Shown here: positions 14,188-19,460 of the stretch, one piece after another
How the letters are laid out: the number at the start of each line of letters is the position of its first letter
Position numbering within the stretch: the first letter of the stretch is position 1
From: an uncultured Acetatifactor sp.
GTDB lineage: Bacteria; Bacillota; Clostridia; Lachnospirales; Lachnospiraceae
Length of the DNA: 19,460 bases
Assembly: GCA_948896875.1 (NCBI GenBank)
Contig: CAQUWW010000048.1
Coordinates: 1-19,460 of the forward strand
Direction of reading: 5' to 3'
Program-made: the position numbers and the translations under genes
Notes under the pieces: generated by a model
The model's input: the letters and a program-made list of their open reading frames with translations, nothing else
What the model was told of the DNA's origin: nothing
The model's database searches: none

Positions 14188-17100
14188 TCAATAAGTCTCC
14201 AGGTGGAAGGAATACAAGATTCTCTCCTTCACCGGCTTTCCATAAATCTTCTGTATGGCCTCCTGATAGTAGTCCAGCTGGGTTTCATAACGATTCCAGA
14301 GCTCTGTCAGCGAGGCCACGGAATCTGTCTTGTAATCCAGCAGAACCACCCCGTCCTCTTCCTCGAAGAACACATCTATGATTCCCTGGATGAGAACAGT
14401 CTCACTGTCCGGGAACTCCTTTTTCAGTCTGCGGGCATCGATCCCCAGCACAAAAGGCTGTTCCCTGTAAAGGCTGCCCCTGCGCTGAGCCTGCCACATG
14501 CGAAGGGCCAGCGGAGAACGCAAAAATTTTACTATTTTTCGTACCTGCACAGCCTGGGCATATTCTTCCGTCAATCGTTTGCTCCGGATTTCTTCCTCTA
14601 TAAAAGTATGTACCGCCTCTGATACATCTTTGTCCGAGGCGTTGTAATCCAATATTGCCTCAAAATCCAGAAGCTCCATCACCCTGTGATAGGCATTTCC
14701 CCGAACAGCGCCGCTGACCCCCTCCTCTTCTCTCCGAAAAAGGGGAATATAGGGCTGTACTTCTTTTTCCTCAAAGGTGTGATATGCCGCTTCATCCCGG
14801 TCCGCCATGGCGGCAATCTTCAGCTCCGACACAGTGGTTTTGGTATACAGATCGGCCAACATTGCATAAGCGTAACAGGTATTCAGGCGCCTGGTCAAAC
14901 GCTGCGCCTCCTGTGCATCTCCCAGATTCTGCGCCTGTCTCAAGACTTCCCTGCGCCGGAATAGCTGGGCCTGCTCCGTCATTTCTTCCGCCGCTTTCTC
15001 CGGCTGCCCTGTCACAGATACCCGGATACAGGATTCCGGCAGTACAGGCAGCAAAAAGTCCAGGAAACAACCTGCCTCCATAAAATCAAGGCTGCTCAAT
15101 TTTCTCCTGCCGATCTCTCTGCACTTCTCCCACTTCTGCTCCGCATTTTCCAGTACTCCCGTCATAATCAGCTTTTCTCTGGCCCGGGTCATCGCCACAT
15201 AGAGCAGCCGGAGCTCTTCGGACAGACTGTCCTCCCGAAGCTTTCTCGCCAGTGTCACCCGCCGCAGCGTCTTGTTCCGAACTCGTCTCTCCGGGTCCAC
15301 ATAATCCACAGCCAACCCTAAGTCCATATCCAATATCAAAGATTGATTCGCGTCCTGCATATTAAAGCGCTTACTCAGACCTGCCACAAAGGTAACCGGA
15401 AATTCCAGACCTTTACTCTTGTGAATACTTATCATTCGGACCACATCCGCATTTTCATCCAGCAGCTCCGCCTTGCCGGAATCCACTTCACATTCCTCCA
15501 GATGTTCCATATATCGGACAAAATGAAACAACCCAAAATAACTGGTCTTCTCAAAATCTGAGGCCCTGGTCAGCAGCATCTCCACATTGGCCCGCTTTTT
15601 ACTTCCGGTGGGAAGAGCGGTTACATATTCCAGATACCCGAACTCCTCTATCAATCCGGTCAACAGTTCTCTGACAGGAAGATAAACCGTACGCTCACGC
15701 CAGACGGCAATCCACTGAAGAAAAGCGGTGACTTTTTCTCTGAGAGCAGAAAACTCTGTCCCCAAATCCTCCACAAAATACTTTAATGCCTGGTACAAGC
15801 TGCAGTTTTTTACACCGCCGCGGATTGTGGCGATCTCTTCCTCTGAAAAGCCTCCGAATATGGACTTCATCACCCCAAACAGGGGAATATCCTGGACAGG
15901 ATTATCCAATACCCGCAAAAGCTGCAGAAGTTCCTGTACCTCGGTGGCTTCAAAATATCCGGTTCGGGAGGTAATATATACCGGAATGCCTTCCTTCTCC
16001 AGAACGTCCCGGAATTCCTCATCCCAGCCGCTGTTGGTGCGAAGCAGAATCACCATGTCGCTGTACTTCACCGGCCTGCTTTCGCCGCTCTTTTTGTCCG
16101 TCACCTGGAAATGCTCTCTCAGTTCTTTGATTTTCCGGGCAATGACCAGGGCCTCCGCCTGTTTTGCATTCTGTTCCGTCTCTTTATCCGGCTTCTCCAC
16201 CAGCAGAAGCTCGCTGGCACAATCTTCCCTTTCCGGATATTCTGCTCCGGGATACAGTGCGGCCCTGTGATCGTAGGCAATCCCCCCCACTTCTTCACTC
16301 ATGAGGCAGCTGAATACATCGTTTACAGCCTCCACCACCTGTGTACGGCTGCGGAAATTTTTCGCCAGATCAATTCTTCTGCAGGGGCCGGTGCTTTCGT
16401 AGATATTATATTTTTCCAGAAAGAGTTCAGGTCTGGCCAGGCGGAATTTGTAAATGCTCTGCTTTACATCCCCTACCATGAATCGGTTAAAATGTCCGTC
16501 CTCCTCACCGGAAACCGCCTTCAGCAGATACTCCTGCACCAGATTGCTGTCCTGATATTCGTCTATCAGTATTTCCACAAAATGCTGACGATACTCCAGA
16601 GCGACGGCGCTGGGTCTGATCTCTTCTCCCTCTCCATTCAGCAAAATGTCCAGGGCATAGTGCTCCATATCGGAGAAGTCAATCACCTTCTTCTCCTGCT
16701 TTTTCTCCCGCATCCGCCTGTCAAAGTCCAGAGTCAGATCAATCAGTGTGGCTACCGGTTCCTTGCAGGCTGCGCTCTGCCTGGCAGCCAGATCCGGCAA
16801 TGTGGCAAAAAAGCGCTCTTCCATCCCTTTCAGGCTTTCCTTCACTTCCGCCCGCAGCTCTTTCGCCAGCTCCTTTTTTACCGGGGAAACACTTGGGTCC
16901 TTTTTGGAGGGCAGCCTGCCAAAATTCACCGCAGGCAGCTTCACCGCATATTCCTCCAGAGACTTACAGGAAAGCAGACCCTCCAGCTGTTCCAGCTCCC
17001 TGTCCACAATCTCCCCATACTGCCAGGGACCGTCCGGCGACTGACACAGTTCCTGTACCCGGGTCAGCTTTTCCATGCATCCGACAATCATACGATGCAG

Positions 17101-17757
17101 ATGCACTTCCAGCCACCTGCCGTAAGAACTACCGCATATTTCCGCCACCGTAGCCGCCTGGTAATCCTCCTTACGCGCTTCCAGCCACCTGGCCGGCCAG
17201 GGGAAGCTGCCAGCATACCGGGCCAAATTCAAAATGTGCTGTTCCAGCACACTTTCCTTCCCTCCCGGACAGAAATATTCCACGCAAAAGCGGAAGCGCT
17301 CGCTGTCTGAGGCAAAAGAATCCTCCATCAGCTCCTCCAATGCTTCCTGCTGCATCATTTTGATCTCGCCTTCGTCCGCAGTGCGGAAAGCCGGATCCAG
17401 CCCAATCTCATTGAAATGGTTTCTCAGCAAAAACATACAAAAGCTGTCTATTGTGGTAATCTGAGCATTGTGCAGCAAAACAGCCTGTCTCTGTATATGC
17501 TCGGATTCCGGAGTTTCCGAGAGTCGCTTCGAAATCCCCGCCCCGATTCGCTCCCGCATTTCCGCAGCCGCCGCATTGGTAAAAGTGACGATCAGCAATC
17601 TGTCAATATCCACCGGCTTCCTCTCGTCACAGACCATCTTCACGATCCGCTCCACCAACACGGCAGTTTTGCCGCTTCCTGCCGCCGCCGATACCAGAAT
17701 ATTACAGCCATGCAGTTCGATGGCCTCCCGTTGTTCCTCCGTAAATGTAACCGCCAT
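14188..17757 (-). CDS. addA: ATP-dependent helicase/nuclease subunit A, AddA (1189 aa)
   Basis: AddA is the helicase-nuclease subunit of AddAB, which processes double-strand breaks for RecA. Superfamily 1A motifs appear in order: Walker A SAAAGSGKT (residues 23-31, K30), motif II LIDEYQDSN, motif III VGDVKQSIYKFRLARPELF, motif V SIHKSKGLEFP, and motif VI LLYVAMTRAREKL. The C-terminal RecB-type nuclease has IQGIIDVFF and DYKTD near 1141-1145. It is similar in length to Bacillus AddA. The ATG at 17757 is chosen because AAGGAG (minus strand, 17766-17771) lies 8 bases upstream; the in-frame ATG at 17796 has only a weak site. No addB is present in the window; the upstream neighbour is an unrelated permease. 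Confidence 0.95.
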   Translation of the reverse strand: MAVTFTEEQREAIELHGCNILVSAAAGSGKTAVLVERIVKMVCDERKPVDIDRLLIVTFTNAAAAEMRERIGAGISKRLSETPESEHIQRQAVLLHNAQITTIDSFCMFLLRNHFNEIGLDPAFRTADEGEIKMMQQEALEELMEDSFASDSERFRFCVEYFCPGGKESVLEQHILNLARYAGSFPWPARWLEARKEDYQAATVAEICGSSYGRWLEVHLHRMIVGCMEKLTRVQELCQSPDGPWQYGEIVDRELEQLEGLLSCKSLEEYAVKLPAVNFGRLPSKKDPSVSPVKKELAKELRAEVKESLKGMEERFFATLPDLAARQSAACKEPVATLIDLTLDFDRRMREKKQEKKVIDFSDMEHYALDILLNGEGEEIRPSAVALEYRQHFVEILIDEYQDSNLVQEYLLKAVSGEEDGHFNRFMVGDVKQSIYKFRLARPELFLEKYNIYESTGPCRRIDLAKNFRSRTQVVEAVNDVFSCLMSEEVGGIAYDHRAALYPGAEYPEREDCASELLLVEKPDKETEQNAKQAEALVIARKIKELREHFQVTDKKSGESRPVKYSDMVILLRTNSGWDEEFRDVLEKEGIPVYITSRTGYFEATEVQELLQLLRVLDNPVQDIPLFGVMKSIFGGFSEEEIATIRGGVKNCSLYQALKYFVEDLGTEFSALREKVTAFLQWIAVWRERTVYLPVRELLTGLIEEFGYLEYVTALPTGSKKRANVEMLLTRASDFEKTSYFGLFHFVRYMEHLEECEVDSGKAELLDENADVVRMISIHKSKGLEFPVTFVAGLSKRFNMQDANQSLILDMDLGLAVDYVDPERRVRNKTLRRVTLARKLREDSLSEELRLLYVAMTRAREKLIMTGVLENAEQKWEKCREIGRRKLSSLDFMEAGCFLDFLLPVLPESCIRVSVTGQPEKAAEEMTEQAQLFRRREVLRQAQNLGDAQEAQRLTRRLNTCYAYAMLADLYTKTTVSELKIAAMADRDEAAYHTFEEKEVQPYIPLFRREEEGVSGAVRGNAYHRVMELLDFEAILDYNASDKDVSEAVHTFIEEEIRSKRLTEEYAQAVQVRKIVKFLRSPLALRMWQAQRRGSLYREQPFVLGIDARRLKKEFPDSETVLIQGIIDVFFEEEDGVVLLDYKTDSVASLTELWNRYETQLDYYQEAIQKIYGKPVKERILYSFHLETY

Positions 17758-17786
17758 AGCATCCGCTCCTTTGCTTTCGCAAAACT

Positions 17787-17848
17787 CAAAATTCATTGTC
17801 CTGTATTATAAAATTCCGCCTTGCAAAATTCTATCGTCTTGTATTATA
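17787..17848 (-). repeat. Imperfect direct duplication in the addA leader
   Basis: Two copies of about 24-25 bases, at 17787-17810 and 17824-17848, share the blocks CAAAATTC and TGTATTATA, with GTC preserved between them. On the minus strand each copy begins with TATAAT, so the -10 box and start-site region are duplicated; only the upstream copy has a -35 box at the right distance. The downstream copy overlaps the weak ATG at 17796. Confidence 0.5.
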
Positions 17849-17871
17849 GTGGTTTCCCAGAAAAACAGCAA
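17843..17871 (-). promoter_or_regulatory. Promoter of addA
   Basis: On the minus strand TTGCTG (17866-17871) and a consensus TATAAT (17843-17848) are separated by 17 bp. It begins 10 bases after the stop of the permease gene and gives a leader of about 80 bases before the chosen ATG at 17757. The spacing argues that addA can be transcribed independently of the permease. Confidence 0.65.
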
Positions 17872-17880
17872 GGGGGTGGA

Positions 17881-19460
17881 TCAACTCATATCGTCCCGAA
17901 GTGCCTCGATGATATTTTCCCTCCTGATTTTGCTGACCGTATACAGCATTGTGATAAAAATCACCAGAAATACACCTGCTATGCTGATGCCAATGCTGCT
18001 CCAGGGGAATCTGAACGCTATGTCCATCCTGCCCTCCATACCGATCATCACCATATAAATTGCCCAGGAGCAAAGTCCGGCCACAGGCAGTCCAAAAAGC
18101 AGCGTCCGCCACCCGTACAGCAGACACTCAAAACGCATCATCCGCCCGAACTCCCGATCCGACATTCCCACCGAACGAAGCATGGCCAGTTCCCGCCTCC
18201 GCAGCCTGATATTTGTAGAAATAGTATTGAATACATTTACCGTGGCAATCAATGTAATCATAAGCGTGAAGAAAACCGAAAACAATTTCACGATAAACAG
18301 CATATTACGATTTCCCTCCAGCTTTTCATGAATATTGCTCAGCGTATAGGGGACGGTGATATCTGCCCCGTCAATCAACGTCTGCATTTTTTCCCTTGTC
18401 TGTCCGGGCGTATCTGACCAGAAAGTCATACACGGCTGTGTTCCCTTCTCTTTTCTGCCGACGGCAGCAATATCGCAGGTGCTTCCCCGGACTCCGTTCA
18501 CCCCCTTCAGTTCATCGTAGAGCTGTAGGAATTCCTTTTCCTCCATATCCTGGGTCCAGAACAAAATATCTCCTTCCACATCTACTACCACCTGCTCAGT
18601 CAACAGCTGCAAATCTGCTGCGAAGGAGCTTGCGGAGATATACAATACCACACTCAGCATCAGAGACAGGATAATACTGCGATACCGTTTTGCATTCCTC
18701 CGGAAATTTTTCCATGCGATGGTTCCCTCCAGGCCAAATACCCTTGCTGCTATCTTTGGTATCTTCACATCCCGTTTTCTGATTTCCACCGCCCTGGTCT
18801 GGCGAATGCAGTCCATGACCGGCACGGCAGCCGCCTTCCGGGCAGGAAGGTAGGCTGAAAGCAAGATAGTGCTCATGCCGAACACTGCCGCTGTCACAAT
18901 GGCAGGAACGGATATCTTCAAAACGAGGGGCACATTGTCATACATGACATTCTTGAAATTCTCAGATACCAGCGCAAGCACCAGGCCGATCATGGGAACC
19001 CCTGCCACCACGCCTATGGGAATGGCAACAAGCCCGATACAGAGCCCTTCAAACAATACGGCATTTCGTATCTGTCTTTCCGTGGCCCCGATAGACAGCA
19101 GAATTCCAAACTGATGCACACGCTCGTTCAGAGAAATCGTGAACGAATTATAAATGAGAAAGACGGAACCCAGCATAATCAGCGCCATCAACACAATTCC
19201 GATGGAACACAGAATCATATTGAAGGTCTGGTCTCCGGAAATCCCCCAAAAACGCAGTACATAATCATTTAAAATACAGACACATCCATATTCTTCAGAC
19301 AGATCTTCCACATAGTTTCTTACGGAAAAAGGATTTTTCAATGTGATAAATGCGCTGACACTGTCTGTGTCCCGGTTCTTATCCGATCTGGTGATCAGGG
19401 TATATCCGGGCGCCGTGGTCTCTTCAAATCCGGGTCTTTCGCAGATACCTACAACTGTGT
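17881..19460 (-). CDS. FtsX/MacB-type ABC transporter permease, N-terminus beyond the window
   Basis: The frame stays open to the right edge, so the first residues are missing; about 525 are visible. The first visible part reads TVVGICERPGFEETTAPGYT, like the end of a MacB-type periplasmic core domain. Then come three membrane segments of a first FtsX domain, with the typical QFGILLSIGATERQIRNAVLFEGL cytoplasmic loop shown by the part IGATERQIRNAVLFEG. A fourth membrane segment, a second extracytoplasmic region, and a C-terminal FtsX domain (LAMLRSVGMSDREFGRMM) follow. Such permeases work with a LolD/MacB-like ATPase in export or mechanotransmission; that ATPase would be expected to the right. 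There is a TTG in frame at 19339-19341, but the coding frame clearly continues upstream of it. Confidence 0.88.
   Translation of the reverse strand, partial: TVVGICERPGFEETTAPGYTLITRSDKNRDTDSVSAFITLKNPFSVRNYVEDLSEEYGCVCILNDYVLRFWGISGDQTFNMILCSIGIVLMALIMLGSVFLIYNSFTISLNERVHQFGILLSIGATERQIRNAVLFEGLCIGLVAIPIGVVAGVPMIGLVLALVSENFKNVMYDNVPLVLKISVPAIVTAAVFGMSTILLSAYLPARKAAAVPVMDCIRQTRAVEIRKRDVKIPKIAARVFGLEGTIAWKNFRRNAKRYRSIILSLMLSVVLYISASSFAADLQLLTEQVVVDVEGDILFWTQDMEEKEFLQLYDELKGVNGVRGSTCDIAAVGRKEKGTQPCMTFWSDTPGQTREKMQTLIDGADITVPYTLSNIHEKLEGNRNMLFIVKLFSVFFTLMITLIATVNVFNTISTNIRLRRRELAMLRSVGMSDREFGRMMRFECLLYGWRTLLFGLPVAGLCSWAIYMVMIGMEGRMDIAFRFPWSSIGISIAGVFLVIFITMLYTVSKIRRENIIEALRDDMS

Noticed and set aside
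16111..17310. A 399-codon plus-strand open frame opposite addA
   Set aside because: It lies wholly inside addA, whose helicase and nuclease motifs are unambiguous. Its translation shows no family features and no ribosome site.
19339..19341. TTG as the start of the FtsX-type permease
   Set aside because: The same frame continues without a stop to the window edge and encodes a MacB-like segment, so this TTG is an internal leucine.
1..19460. CRISPR array, tRNA, rRNA, transposase or phage genes
   Set aside because: No spaced identical repeats, cloverleaf-like sequences, rRNA-like conserved stretches or mobile-element proteins were seen on either strand.

Overview
The window looks like the chromosome of a low-to-mid GC Firmicute, most likely a gut-type clostridium of the Lachnospiraceae. 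The reasons are protein style (AddA rather than RecB, OmpR-family two-component systems next to BcrA-like ABC transporters, an SSS symporter), strong AGGAG ribosome sites, sigma-A-like promoters with 17-bp spacers, and two TTG starts chosen by their Shine-Dalgarno spacing. The genus cannot be fixed from the sequence alone. No rRNA, tRNA, CRISPR array, transposase, integrase or phage gene is visible. Eleven protein genes occupy nearly all of the window, and no gene-free stretch exceeds 240 bases.

Layout. (1) 1-2490: a T-rich upstream region with a leftward promoter serving a gene outside the window, then a membrane-anchored DUF885 metallopeptidase-like protein, convergent with a small membrane-anchored Mrr-type nuclease-like protein. 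(2) 2570-6353: back-to-back divergent promoters, then a module in the order response regulator, ABC ATPase, ABC permease, histidine kinase. It has the composition of peptide-antibiotic sensing and resistance modules. A five-fold 11-bp direct repeat lies between the regulator and the ATPase gene and is the obvious candidate binding site for the regulator. (3) 6431-8150: a single-gene sodium:solute symporter unit with its own promoter, a structured leader and a clear terminator. (4) 8324-12006: a second OmpR-type regulator, a kinase and a lipoprotein, overlapping by 14 and 17 bases, so a tightly coupled three-gene operon. (5) 12223-14127: glutamine-hydrolysing asparagine synthetase. (6) On the minus strand, addA (14188-17757) with its own promoter, preceded by a FtsX/MacB-type permease that runs off the right edge of the window.

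The most unusual non-coding signal is a 34-bp palindrome present twice in the same orientation, at 6355-6388 and 12155-12188. It differs at one base. It has 13-bp arms and an identical 8-bp asymmetric spacer, and both copies have 6-bp direct repeats at their edges (one perfect, one 5 of 6). This could be a miniature mobile or REP-like repeat, or a site for a site-specific recombinase. The two copies bracket the symporter and the second two-component operon. Other signals worth checking are the 11-bp operator array, a compound palindrome after the symporter terminator, a possible H-type pseudoknot in the symporter leader, a duplicated start region in front of addA, and the absence of addB beside addA.
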